64,000 nucleotides of DNA from JAFALK01 sp042701975. Its GTDB lineage: Bacteria > Pseudomonadota > Gammaproteobacteria > Burkholderiales > Burkholderiaceae_C. The notes beneath the pieces were generated by a model. The model did no database searches. It worked only from the letters and a program-made list of their open reading frames with translations, and had not been told where the DNA came from. Shown piece after piece: positions 28,219-36,480 of the stretch. Position 1 is the stretch's first letter. Every line of letters starts with the position of its first letter. The position numbers and the translations under genes are program-made. The DNA is taken from NCBI GenBank assembly GCA_042701975.1, contig CP170561.1:310001-374000 (forward strand), written 5' to 3'.

Positions 28219-29120
28219 TGAACAGAACCGACGTCGTCCTCGTCACCGGCATGTCCGGCGCCGGCAAATCGGTCGCCATGCACGCGCTGGAAGACGCCGG
28301 CTTTGCCTGCGTGGACAACCTGCCCTCGGAGCTGCTGCTCGACCTGCTGCGCCTGGAGCATCAACGCCAGGTGCGCCGCCGTCTGGCCGTGGCCGTTGAC
28401 GTTCGCTCGGCCGGCTCGCTGCCGCTGTTGCTGCCGCTGCTCACGCAACTGCGTGGCGAAGGCGTTTCGGTCCGCTCGGTCTTTCTGGATGCGAACAACG
28501 AGGCGCTGATGCGCCGCTTCTCTGAAACCCGCCGGCCGCACCCGCTGCGCCAGGATGCCGGTGTGATCTCCAGCGATGCCGAGAAGCACCGCGCCCTGCT
28601 CGACGCCATCGCCATCGAACGCGCGTTGCTGGCCGAGCTGCGCGAACAGAGCACCGTGCTCGACACCAGCCTGCTGCGCCCGGCGCAGTTGCGCGCCTGG
28701 GTGCGCGAGCTGGTGATGGTCGATCCGAACCAGCTGACGCTGGTCTTCGAATCCTTCGCCTTCAAGCACGGCGTGCCCAGCGATGCCGACTTCGTCTTTG
28801 ACGTGCGCGTGCTGCCCAATCCGTATTACGACCGCGAGTTGCGCCAGCTGACGGGCCGCGACGCGCCGGTAGCCCACTTCCTGGAAGCCCAGCCCGAAGT
28901 GCTGGAGATGAAGGCACAGATCGCCGGCTTCCTGGATCGATGGCTGCCCAGCTTTGCGGCGGACCAGCGCAGCTACGTGACGGTGGCCATCGGCTGCACC
29001 GGCGGCCAGCATCGCTCGGTCTACATGGTGGAGACGCTATCCAAGCAGTTCGCCGTGCAAGGCCAGGTGCTCAAGCGGCACCGCGAGCTCAGCCTGCAGC
29101 CGACTGCTCCGGGGCACTAG
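28215..29120 (+). CDS. rapZ: RNase adapter protein RapZ
   Basis: 301 residues starting at the ATG overlapping the recN stop (ATGA); a second ATG follows immediately. Walker A GMSGAGKS, CVDNLPSELL, FSETRRPHPL, and the C-terminal GCTGGQHRSVYMVETL are diagnostic. RapZ binds GlmZ-type sRNA/RNase E in enterobacteria and UDP-activated amino sugars in others. Its last 32 nt overlap the convergent small membrane-protein gene. Confidence 0.95.
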   Translation: MMNRTDVVLVTGMSGAGKSVAMHALEDAGFACVDNLPSELLLDLLRLEHQRQVRRRLAVAVDVRSAGSLPLLLPLLTQLRGEGVSVRSVFLDANNEALMRRFSETRRPHPLRQDAGVISSDAEKHRALLDAIAIERALLAELREQSTVLDTSLLRPAQLRAWVRELVMVDPNQLTLVFESFAFKHGVPSDADFVFDVRVLPNPYYDRELRQLTGRDAPVAHFLEAQPEVLEMKAQIAGFLDRWLPSFAADQRSYVTVAIGCTGGQHRSVYMVETLSKQFAVQGQVLKRHRELSLQPTAPGH

Positions 29121-29403
29121 AGCGGGTGTAGAGCTGCACCAGCAGCACGATCGAGGCGATCGGGAAAGTCACGCACATCAGCACGGCCCACAGCACGCGC
29201 GAACGGCCGTCCAGGTGTGCGGCCTGGACCATGAAGACCAGGTGCGCGATGACGGAAGCCGCCATGCCGAGCGCCAGCAGGATGACCTTGGGGGTCTCGT
29301 CGCCTTCCGCAGCCGTCGCGCCGATCAGGAACCAGAGGAAGGTGGCCGCCGCGACGACAGCAACCAGGGCGGATTCAACGGCGTTCTTGACGGCAGGCTT
29401 CAT
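29089..29403 (-). CDS. Small inner-membrane protein, unknown function
   Basis: 104 residues with three predicted membrane helices (SALVAVVAAATFLWFLIGATA, VILLALGMAASVIAHLVFMVQA, and VLWAVLMCVTFPIASIVLLVQLY) and short polar loops; no recognised motif. The start ATG overlaps the mutY stop (ATGA). The 3' end overlaps the end of rapZ on the opposite strand by 32 nt. Position downstream of mutY suggests co-transcription only; no function is inferred. Confidence 0.7.
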   Translation of the reverse strand: MKPAVKNAVESALVAVVAAATFLWFLIGATAAEGDETPKVILLALGMAASVIAHLVFMVQAAHLDGRSRVLWAVLMCVTFPIASIVLLVQLYTRSSAPEQSAAG

Positions 29404-30431
29404 GGATTGATGAGCTTCTTGAGGGGGGCTGGCAGTGCATAGCGCGGCAACTCCTCGCGCGCCACCCATTCTCCTTCGGGCAGCCCTGCACTCGCAACGG
29501 GATTTTGCACACGGCTCGTGTGAAGTACCCAATCGAAGTGCGTCAGCGCGTGTTCGATGCGAGGCATGACTTCCAGCACGGCGGCATTGCCTCCAGCACT
29601 CGCGCGCAGACTGGCTTCGTCGTCGAACATCGGCAGGCTCCACAGGCCCGCCCACACGCCCTTGTCGGGCCGCTGCTGCAGCAGCACGCGGCCTTCGCGC
29701 TCCAGCCACAGCCACCAGTTCTCGCGGCGGCCGCGCTTGAGCTTCTTCGTCTTGACGGGATAGCGCGATGGTTCAGCGCGCCCGCGGCACAGGTCGCTCA
29801 TCGGGCAGCCCGCGCAATCGGGATTCTTCGGCGTGCAGACGGTGGCGCCCAGGTCCATCAGGCCTTGCGTGTAGGACTCGACACCCTTTGCGGGCACGAG
29901 CTCTTCGGCGATCGCCCAGAGCTTCTTTTCCTGTGCGCTGGAAGACAGATCACCCTCGAAGGCCAGCACACGGCCCAGCACTCGCTTGACGTTGCCGTCC
30001 AGGATGGCCACGCGCTGACCGAAGCAGAAGGCCGCGATCGCCGCCGCCGTGGAGCGGCCGATGCCCGGCAGCTCCTGCAGCGCGGCGGCCGTCTGCGGGA
30101 ATGCTCCGCCATGCCAGTCGCGCACGCTTTCAGCGCAGCGATGCAGGTTGCGGGCGCGGCTGTAGTAGCCCAGGCCCTGCCACATGGCCAGCACTTCATC
30201 GAGATGCGCATTGGCCAGGTCGACCACGCTCGGGAAGCGTTCCAGAAAACGCGCGTAGTAGCCCAGCACCGTCGTCACCTGCGTCTGCTGCAACATGATT
30301 TCCGAGAGCCAGACTCGGTACGGATCGCGCGTGTTCTGCCAGGGCAGGCTGCTGCGGCCATGCTGGCGCTGCCAGGCTACGAGGCGGGACGCGAAATCTT
30401 GCGGGTACGGTGGGTTCAACGCTTTTGACAT
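29400..30431 (-). CDS. mutY: Adenine DNA glycosylase MutY
   Basis: 343 residues from MSKALNPPYPQ. Removes adenine mispaired with 8-oxoguanine. N-terminal HhH-GPD domain with LPWQNTRDPYRVWLSEIMLQQTQV (Glu in SEIMLQQT is catalytic), hairpin LPGIGRSTAAAIAAF and catalytic Asp in AILDGNVKRVL, then the four-cysteine iron-sulfur loop CTPKNPDCAGCPMSDLC, and a C-terminal NUDIX-like domain that reads 8-oxoG. Overlaps mutM by 16 nt, pairing two arms of the GO repair system. Confidence 0.96.
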   Translation of the reverse strand: MSKALNPPYPQDFASRLVAWQRQHGRSSLPWQNTRDPYRVWLSEIMLQQTQVTTVLGYYARFLERFPSVVDLANAHLDEVLAMWQGLGYYSRARNLHRCAESVRDWHGGAFPQTAAALQELPGIGRSTAAAIAAFCFGQRVAILDGNVKRVLGRVLAFEGDLSSSAQEKKLWAIAEELVPAKGVESYTQGLMDLGATVCTPKNPDCAGCPMSDLCRGRAEPSRYPVKTKKLKRGRRENWWLWLEREGRVLLQQRPDKGVWAGLWSLPMFDDEASLRASAGGNAAVLEVMPRIEHALTHFDWVLHTSRVQNPVASAGLPEGEWVAREELPRYALPAPLKKLINP

Positions 30432-31243
30432 TGGGGACAAAAGAAGGTGGAGCGCTGGCCCTGCACGATGCGCCGGATCTTGGTGCCGCAGACACGGCAA
30501 AGTTCGCCCTCGCGGCCGTAGACATCGGCTTGCATCTGGAAGCTACCGGCCACGCCGTGCGCGTCCTTGAAGTCGCGCAGCGTCGTGCCACCGGCTTCGA
30601 GCGCCTGCGCCAGCACCTCGCGCACGGCGCGTGCGAGCTTTTCGACGCGCGGTCGGCTCAGTTTTCCGGCGGGCAGGCGCGGATCGATGCCGGCGCGGAA
30701 CAGGGCCTCGCAGGCGTAGATGTTGCCCGCCCCCACGACGATGTCGCCGGCCAGCAGGGCCTGCTTGATCGACACGCGGCGGCCGGACAAGCCGATGTGC
30801 AGGTGCTCGCCGTTGAAGCGCGGATCGAAGGGCTCCAAGCCCAGGCCGGCGAGCAGGGTCGAAGCCGGTTGCGCATCCAGCCCCGGCGCCCAGACCACGG
30901 CGCCGAAGCGGCGTGGATCGGTCAGCCGCAGCAGGCCGCGATCGGTGTGCAGATCGAAATGATCGTGCGGCCCCGGCAGCGGCGCGTGGCCGGAGAAATT
31001 CAGCGAGCCCGACATGCCCAGGTGCAGCAGCAGGCCACCCGGCGCAGAGCCGCCCAGCAGCGGCATCCACAAATATTTACCGCGACGGGTCACGTCACCC
31101 ACGCGCGCGCCGTGCAGGCTCTCGGGCGCCACGCCCAGAGGCCAGCGCAGGGGCTTGCCCAAGCGCACAGCGGCCACGGTGGCGCCGGCGATGGCCTGGG
31201 CAAAGCTCAGGCGGGTGACTTCCACTTCGGGCAACTCGGGCAT
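30416..31243 (-). CDS. mutM: Formamidopyrimidine-DNA glycosylase MutM/Fpg
   Basis: 275 residues. The start must be the ATG of MPELPEVEVT because Pro2 is the catalytic nucleophile after Met removal, although the frame extends 17 codons upstream. Motifs: LGMSGSL, KQALLAGDIVVGAGNIYACEALFRAGIDP and a C-terminal zinc finger with Cys residues in ELCRVCGTKI and TFFCPQCQ. Excises 8-oxoguanine and formamidopyrimidines. Divergent from the TPR gene. Confidence 0.97.
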   Translation of the reverse strand: MPELPEVEVTRLSFAQAIAGATVAAVRLGKPLRWPLGVAPESLHGARVGDVTRRGKYLWMPLLGGSAPGGLLLHLGMSGSLNFSGHAPLPGPHDHFDLHTDRGLLRLTDPRRFGAVVWAPGLDAQPASTLLAGLGLEPFDPRFNGEHLHIGLSGRRVSIKQALLAGDIVVGAGNIYACEALFRAGIDPRLPAGKLSRPRVEKLARAVREVLAQALEAGGTTLRDFKDAHGVAGSFQMQADVYGREGELCRVCGTKIRRIVQGQRSTFFCPQCQKR

Positions 31244-31314
31244 GACGGAAATCATATCCATCGATACGGTGCAGAATCGGCGCAAGACACGCATTCCGAT
31301 CTGGAGTCCTCCTC

Positions 31315-33102
31315 ATGCCCGAGTTCCTTCGCCGCAGCGCCCTTTGCATTGCGCTGCTGGCCGCCCTGCCGGCCCTTGCACAGGACGACACGCCGCCTGC
31401 CGACGAGCCCACGGCCGATACGCCGACCTCCCCCATCGTCAACTCGACCATGGACGGCCCGATGTTCTTTCAGCTGCTCGTGGGCGAAATGCAGCTGGCC
31501 AAGGGCGACAAGGGCTCGGCCTACCAGGTGCTGCTGGACGCGGCCCGCCGCACGCAGGACGAAGGCCTGTTCAAGCAGGTGCTGGGCATTGCCATGCAGG
31601 CCCGCGCCGGTGAAGAGGCCCTTCAGGCGGCCAAAGCCTGGCGCGAAGCCAAGCCCGGCTCGCGCGAAGCGCAGCTGACGACGCTGCAGTTGCAGGCCGC
31701 GCTGGGCCGCCCCGCGGGCTCGGCGGCGGCATTGCGCGATCTGCTCTCGCTGACACCGGAAGCCGAACGCGCCGGCGTGATCGCCTCGCTGCCCGTACTG
31801 TTCCAGCGCGCCGCCGATCCGAAGGCCGTCTACGCCGAATACGCGCCGCTGCTGCGCGAGCAGGCCAAGGTGCCGGAGCTGCGCGACACCACGCAACTGG
31901 TGCAGGCCCGCCTGGCCATCGCCGCCGGCCAATCGGATGAAGCGCTCGATCTGACGCGCCAGTTGGCCGCCGCCCGGCCGCAAGCCGACGAGCCGATCCA
32001 GCTGGCGCTGGACCTGATGCCCTCGCGCCCCGCGGCCGAAAACATCATCACGGCCCGCCTCGCAGCGCAACCCGACAACCAGCTCCTGCACATGGCCTAC
32101 GGCCGCTCGCTGCTGCGCGCCCAGCGCGGCAAGGAAGCAGCCGAGCAGTTCCGCGGCGTCACCGTTGCGCAGCCGGACAACGCGACGGCCTGGTTCGCAC
32201 TCGGCACCGTCGAGTTGGAGCAGCAGAACGCGCCGCAGGCCGAGGCCGCGCTGCGCAAGTACCTGAGCCTGCTGCCCGCCGTCGATGTACCCAACGTCTC
32301 CGACGACGCCAACAGCATCGGCATCAGCACGCGCGATGCGCGCCAGCAGGCCTGGCTGATGCTCTCGCTGGCTGCCGAGCGCCAGGGCAATCTGCGCGCC
32401 GCCTCCGACTGGCTTGGCAAGATCGAGTCGCCCAAGGATCCGGCCGCGCTGGCCTCGCGCCGTGCCGACCTGCTCGGCCGCCTGGGCAAGACCGCCGAAG
32501 CGCGCAAGCTGATCGACGCGCTGCCCGAGAAGACGGAAGCAGAGCAGCGCGGCAAACAGATCGCGCTCGCCCAGTTCCTGCGCAGCCAGCGCGACTGGAG
32601 CGGCGCCGACGCCGCCCTGGCCAAGGCCCTGGAGCTGCAGCCCGGCGACGCTGACCTGCTCTACGAGCGCGCGATGCTGGCCGAAAAGCTCGGCCGCCTG
32701 GACCAGATGGAAGCCGGCCTGCGCCGCGTGATGACGCTCAAGCCCGACTACTACAGCGCCTACAACGCGCTCGGCTATTCGCTGGCCGATCGAAACGAAC
32801 GCCTGCCTGAGGCGCGCGAGCTGATCACGAAGGCGCTTTCCTATGCGCCGAACGAGCCCGCGCTGATCGACAGCCTGGGCTGGCTGGCTTTCCGCGAAGG
32901 CAAGCATGACGAAGCGCTGACGCTGCTGCGCAAGGCCTACGCCGCCTTCCCCGATCCCGAAGTGGCCACGCATCTGGGCGAGGTGCTGTGGACGCGCGGC
33001 GATCAACAGGAAGCGCTGCGCGTCTGGCGCGAAGCGCACGAGCGCGACCCGAAAAACGAAGTGCTGCAAGAGACGCTGGCGCGCCTGCGGGCCAAGCTGT
33101 GA
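31315..33102 (+). CDS. TPR-repeat periplasmic protein
   Basis: 595 residues with a Sec signal peptide (LCIALLAALPALAQ). The rest is alpha-helical with repeated 34-residue TPR units from about residue 50 to the end, clearest in the last third (DADLLYERAMLAEKLGRLDQ, YYSAYNALGYSLADRNERLPEA, NEPALIDSLGWLAFREGKHDEAL). Upstream neighbour of lolB in Burkholderiales; a role in envelope assembly is plausible from the neighbourhood but not shown. An overlapping GTGA links it to lolB. Confidence 0.85.
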   Translation: MPEFLRRSALCIALLAALPALAQDDTPPADEPTADTPTSPIVNSTMDGPMFFQLLVGEMQLAKGDKGSAYQVLLDAARRTQDEGLFKQVLGIAMQARAGEEALQAAKAWREAKPGSREAQLTTLQLQAALGRPAGSAAALRDLLSLTPEAERAGVIASLPVLFQRAADPKAVYAEYAPLLREQAKVPELRDTTQLVQARLAIAAGQSDEALDLTRQLAAARPQADEPIQLALDLMPSRPAAENIITARLAAQPDNQLLHMAYGRSLLRAQRGKEAAEQFRGVTVAQPDNATAWFALGTVELEQQNAPQAEAALRKYLSLLPAVDVPNVSDDANSIGISTRDARQQAWLMLSLAAERQGNLRAASDWLGKIESPKDPAALASRRADLLGRLGKTAEARKLIDALPEKTEAEQRGKQIALAQFLRSQRDWSGADAALAKALELQPGDADLLYERAMLAEKLGRLDQMEAGLRRVMTLKPDYYSAYNALGYSLADRNERLPEARELITKALSYAPNEPALIDSLGWLAFREGKHDEALTLLRKAYAAFPDPEVATHLGEVLWTRGDQQEALRVWREAHERDPKNEVLQETLARLRAKL

Positions 33103-33647
33103 GGACTGCCAAGCTCGCACTCGCGACCCTGGTGCTCGCGCTGGCCGGCTGCGCCAGCGTGCCACCTTCGACGCGTCCCGCCCAGGCAGCGGGCGCGCAA
33201 GTCGAGCAACGCGTCGTCGGCAAGCTCAGCGTGCAAGTGCAAGAGGCCAGCGATCCCGAGCAGCGCAAGGGCGGCAATGTCAGCTTCGAGTTGCTGGGCG
33301 GGCCGGCTGCAGGCCAGCTCGAACTCTCGACGCCGCTTGGCGGCCTGGTGGCGCGCGCCACCTGGGCTGACCGCGAAGTTCAGCTGACCACGCCGCAAGG
33401 CACACGCAACTTCGCCGACCTGGATTCGCTGTCGCGCGAGATGCTCGGCGAGACGATCCCCGTGGCCGCGCTGTTCGACTGGCTACAGGGCCGGCCCTGG
33501 ACCGGCGCGCCGAGCAAGGCGTTTGCCGATGGCTTCGATCAGCTCGGCTGGCGCATCGACGTCTCGCGCTTCGCGGAGAGCGGCATCATCGTTGCCACGC
33601 GCAGCTACGCGCCCGTCGTGACCCTGCGCGCGCGCATCGAAAAATAA
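33099..33647 (+). CDS. lolB: Outer membrane lipoprotein receptor LolB
   Basis: 182 residues from a GTG overlapping the TPR stop (GTGA), which gives a lipoprotein signal MRTAKLALATLVLALAGC with lipidated Cys18. Body matches LolB: GKLSVQV, GNVSFELLGGPAAGQLELSTPLG, LDSLSREMLGETIPVAALFDWLQGRPW and a C-terminal IDVSRFAESG. It accepts lipoproteins from LolA and inserts them in the outer membrane. Followed after 11 nt by ispE, the typical proteobacterial order. Confidence 0.92.
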   Translation: MRTAKLALATLVLALAGCASVPPSTRPAQAAGAQVEQRVVGKLSVQVQEASDPEQRKGGNVSFELLGGPAAGQLELSTPLGGLVARATWADREVQLTTPQGTRNFADLDSLSREMLGETIPVAALFDWLQGRPWTGAPSKAFADGFDQLGWRIDVSRFAESGIIVATRSYAPVVTLRARIEK

Positions 33648-33658
33648 GCAGAAGACAG

Positions 33659-34546
33659 ATGAAGGCTCTCTACGACGTCCCGGCTCCGGCCAAGCTCAAC
33701 CTCTTCCTGCACGTGGTCGGCAAGCGGCCCGATGGCTATCACCTGCTGCAATCGGTCTTCGTGCTCATCGATTGGATGGACACGCTGCATTTCGAGCTGC
33801 GCTGCGATGGCCAGCTGGCGCGCCACGATCGGGGTGCCGAGCTGCCTGCGGACGATCTTTGCCTGCGCGCAGCGCGGCTGCTGCAGCAGCACACGGGCTG
33901 CCAGCTCGGCGCGGACATCGCCATCGAGAAGCGCCTGCCTGCTGGCGCCGGCATGGGCGGCGGCTCTTCGGATGCAGCGAGCGTGCTGCTCGCGCTCAAC
34001 CGCCTGTGGCAGCTGAACCTGTCGCGCAAGGCCTTGCTGGAGTTGGGCCTGAAGCTTGGCGCCGATGTGCCCTTCTTCATCGGCGGGCACAACGCCTTTG
34101 TTCAAGGCATCGGCGAGGACCTACAGCCCGTGGAGCTGCCCTCGCTGCAATTCGCGGTGTTGAAGCCCACCGCTCACCTGCCAACGGCTCAAATATTTTC
34201 GAGCGATCTGTTGCAACGCAGCGAAATCATGGCTATAGTAGCGGGCTTTCCTGCTTCAACAGATCTAGGCAAAAAGTTCGCACGAGACTTCGGTCGGAAC
34301 GATTTGCAGAGAGCCGCAGAGGCCGCAAGTCCGGAGGTGGCGAGAGCCGCTGAGATGCTGAACAAAATGTTCGGCAACAGTCGAATGACTGGATCCGGAA
34401 GTGCGGTGTTTGCAAGAGTGAACGGAGAAAGAGGCATATTGAACCAAGCCATGGCGACAATGCTGCGGGACGCCCCCGCAGGATGGCTCGGAGAAATCTG
34501 CCGCAGTCTGGACCAGCATCCTCTCAAGGACTGGGCCGCCGACTGA
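33659..34546 (+). CDS. ispE: 4-diphosphocytidyl-2-C-methyl-D-erythritol kinase IspE
   Basis: 295 residues, GHMP kinase of the MEP isoprenoid pathway. Motif 1 PAPAKLNLFLHV with the active-site Lys, ATP loop PAGAGMGGGSSDAASVLLAL, and motif 3 MTGSGSAVFA are intact. From about 34180 the base composition changes: 34201-34500 is about 55% G+C by hand count, with codons such as AGA, ATA and GGA that are rare in the neighbours, whereas the first half is typical for the window. The reading frame continues through the change, so the gene is probably functional but mosaic. Confidence 0.95.
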   Translation: MKALYDVPAPAKLNLFLHVVGKRPDGYHLLQSVFVLIDWMDTLHFELRCDGQLARHDRGAELPADDLCLRAARLLQQHTGCQLGADIAIEKRLPAGAGMGGGSSDAASVLLALNRLWQLNLSRKALLELGLKLGADVPFFIGGHNAFVQGIGEDLQPVELPSLQFAVLKPTAHLPTAQIFSSDLLQRSEIMAIVAGFPASTDLGKKFARDFGRNDLQRAAEAASPEVARAAEMLNKMFGNSRMTGSGSAVFARVNGERGILNQAMATMLRDAPAGWLGEICRSLDQHPLKDWAAD

Positions 34547-34560
34547 TAAAGTTTTGGGGT

Positions 34561-34578
34561 ACTGCTCGCAAGAGCAGT
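34561..34578 (+). other. Perfect hairpin with GCAA tetraloop between ispE and tRNA-Gln
   Basis: ACTGCTC-GCAA-GAGCAGT is a 7-bp perfect stem closed by a GNRA-type tetraloop, ending 9 nt before the tRNA. There is no T-tract, so it is not a classical terminator; it may be an RNA-processing or stability element at the mRNA/tRNA junction. Confidence 0.5.
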
Positions 34579-34587
34579 GTCCTGTGT

Positions 34588-34664
34588 AGGGGAGTCGCCA
34601 AGTTGGTCAAGGCATCGGATTTTGATTCCGACATGCGAGGGTTCGAGTCCTTCCTCCCCTGCCA
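34588..34664 (+). tRNA. tRNA-Gln (UUG)
   Basis: 77 nt including encoded CCA. Acceptor AGGGGAG/CTCCCCT, anticodon stem TCGGA/TCCGA with loop TTTTGAT and anticodon TTG at 34622-34624, T arm GAGGGTTCGAGTCCTTC. The G-C content of the stems and the position between ispE and prs match the conserved betaproteobacterial arrangement. Confidence 0.96.
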
Positions 34665-34675
34665 AATAAATCACG

Positions 34676-34712
34676 AGACCCGCAGGGCGCAGCCTTAGCG
34701 GGTCTTTGTTCT
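34676..34712 (+). terminator. Probable terminator after tRNA-Gln
   Basis: AGACCCGC ... GCGGGTCT forms an 8-bp stem with a 14-nt loop, followed by TTGTTCT, a short T-rich tract. It separates the ispE/tRNA transcript from prs, whose ATG follows a few bases later, so part of it may also influence prs translation. Confidence 0.6.
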
Positions 34713-34718
34713 ACAAGG

Positions 34719-35690
34719 ATGGCCGCCGTGCTTCTCAATACCGTCCTCTTCACCGGTAACGCGAACCCGGTGCTCGCGCAGGAAATCGCCACGCAACTGG
34801 GCCTCGAACTCGGCAAGGCCGTGGTCGGGCGCTTTTCCGATGGCGAAGTGGCGGTCGAGATCCAGCAGAACGTGCGTGCCCGCGACGTGTTCATCGTCCA
34901 GTCGACCTGCGCGCCGACCAACGAGAACCTGATGGAGCTGTTGATCATGGTCGATGCCATGAAGCGCGCCAGCGCTCGCCGCATCACCGCCGTGATCCCC
35001 TACTTCGGCTATGCCCGCCAGGACCGCCGTCCGCGTTCCACGCGCGTGCCGATCTCGGCCAAGGTTGTGGCCAACCTGCTGGAAACCGTGGGCGTCGAGC
35101 GCGTGCTCACCATGGACCTCCACGCCGACCAGATCCAGGGCTTCTTCGACATCCCGGTCGACAACATCTACGCCTCGCCGGTCCTGCTGTCGGACCTGAA
35201 GAGCCGCAACTACGCCGACCTCACGGTCGTCAGCCCCGACGTCGGCGGCGTGGTCCGCGCCCGCGCGCTGGCCAAGCAGCTGGGTTGCGACCTGGCCATC
35301 ATCGACAAGCGCCGTCCGGCTGCCAACGTCTCCGAAGTCATGCACGTGATCGGCGATATCGAAGGCCGCAACTGCGTGATCATGGACGACATGATCGACA
35401 CCGCCGGCACGCTGGTGAAGGCCGCTGAAGTGCTCAAGAGCCGCGGTGCCAAGAGCGTGTTCGCGTATTGCACGCACCCGATCCTGTCGGGCCCGGCCAT
35501 CGAACGCATCACCAATTCGCAGCTCGACGAAGTCGTCATCACGAACACGATTCCGTTGAACGACGCCGCCAAGGCCTGCAAGAAGATCCGCCAGCTGTCG
35601 GCGGCCTTCTTGTTCGCCGAGACGATCCGCCGCATTTCTGACGGCGAGTCCGTCACTTCCCTTTTCAGCGAGCAGAACAACAACTTCTGA
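34719..35690 (+). CDS. prs: Ribose-phosphate pyrophosphokinase (PRPP synthetase)
   Basis: 323 residues, class I Prs. Characteristic segments: RFSDGEVAVEIQQNVRARDVF, YFGYARQDRR (ATP site), LTMDLHADQIQGFFDIPVDN, VVSPDVGGVVRARALAKQL (catalytic flexible loop region) and the PRPP loop VIMDDMIDTAGTLVKAAE. It makes PRPP for nucleotides, histidine and NAD. Two or three extra residues at the N-terminus relative to the usual start leave the exact initiator slightly uncertain. Confidence 0.97.
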   Translation: MAAVLLNTVLFTGNANPVLAQEIATQLGLELGKAVVGRFSDGEVAVEIQQNVRARDVFIVQSTCAPTNENLMELLIMVDAMKRASARRITAVIPYFGYARQDRRPRSTRVPISAKVVANLLETVGVERVLTMDLHADQIQGFFDIPVDNIYASPVLLSDLKSRNYADLTVVSPDVGGVVRARALAKQLGCDLAIIDKRRPAANVSEVMHVIGDIEGRNCVIMDDMIDTAGTLVKAAEVLKSRGAKSVFAYCTHPILSGPAIERITNSQLDEVVITNTIPLNDAAKACKKIRQLSAAFLFAETIRRISDGESVTSLFSEQNNNF

Positions 35691-35773
35691 TCGCTGCAAA
35701 CCGCAAGAGCCTGGTCGCGGGCCTTGCAAACCCGGCCCACCATGGGGGTGTGCCGGCAACTTTGGAGTTAGAT

Positions 35774-36400
35774 ATGAAATTCACCGCTTTTGAGCGCACT
35801 CTGCAGGGGACCGGAGCGAGCCGCCGCCTGCGTATCGCTGGCAAGGTTCCTGGCATCGTTTTCGGCGCTGGCGAACCGGCCATGATCGAGCTCGATCACA
35901 ACGCCCTGTTCCACGCCCTGAAGAAGGAAGCCTTCCACAGCACCATCCTCGAGATGGAAGTGGGCGGCACGGTCTCGCAAGTTCTGCTGCGTGACTTCCA
36001 GATGCACCCGTACAAGCAGCAAGTCCTGCACATCGACTTCCAGCGCGTGGACAACACCACGAAGATCACGAAGAAGATCCCGCTGCACTTCATCGGCGAA
36101 GCCGAATCGCCGGCCGTCAAGACCGACAAGTGCACCGTGAACCACGTGATCACCGAGCTGCTGATCACTTGCCTGGCCAAGGAACTGCCGGAGTTCATCG
36201 AAGTCGACCTGTCGGGCCTGACCCTGGGTCACTCGCTGCACATCAACGACCTGAAGCTGCCCGCTGGCGTCAAGGCCATCGTGCACGGCAAGCCGAACCC
36301 CGCCGTCGCTACGGCCGTGGCTCCGGTTGCTGAAGAAATCGTCGTTGCCGCTGCCGCTCCGGTCGCCGACGACAAGAAGAAGGGCAAGGGCAAGAAGTAA
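35774..36400 (+). CDS. rplY: 50S ribosomal protein L25/general stress protein Ctc
   Basis: 208 residues from the ATG preceded by GGAG at a 6-nt spacing; an in-frame codon 24 nt upstream is less likely. Two-domain Ctc form: L25 domain that binds 5S rRNA (ASRRLRIAGKVPGIVFG, VSQVLLRDFQMHPYKQQVLHIDFQRV) and a C-terminal TL5-type domain (VDLSGLTLGHSLHINDLKLPAGVKA) with a Lys-rich tail DDKKKGKGKK. Followed by a strong terminator. Confidence 0.95.
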   Translation: MKFTAFERTLQGTGASRRLRIAGKVPGIVFGAGEPAMIELDHNALFHALKKEAFHSTILEMEVGGTVSQVLLRDFQMHPYKQQVLHIDFQRVDNTTKITKKIPLHFIGEAESPAVKTDKCTVNHVITELLITCLAKELPEFIEVDLSGLTLGHSLHINDLKLPAGVKAIVHGKPNPAVATAVAPVAEEIVVAAAAPVADDKKKGKGKK

Positions 36401-36420
36401 TTCTTCGCCCCTCCCAGGAG

Positions 36421-36449
36421 AAGGCCCCGCACCGCGGGGCCTTTTTTTT
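36421..36449 (+). terminator. Rho-independent terminator after rplY
   Basis: AAGGCCCCGC-ACC-GCGGGGCCTT is a 10-bp perfect stem with a 3-nt loop running into eight Ts. It is the clearest intrinsic terminator in the window and ends the prs-rplY transcript before pth. Confidence 0.93.
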
Positions 36450-36480
36450 CATTCCGGACGGCACGGATAATCTCTCCATC

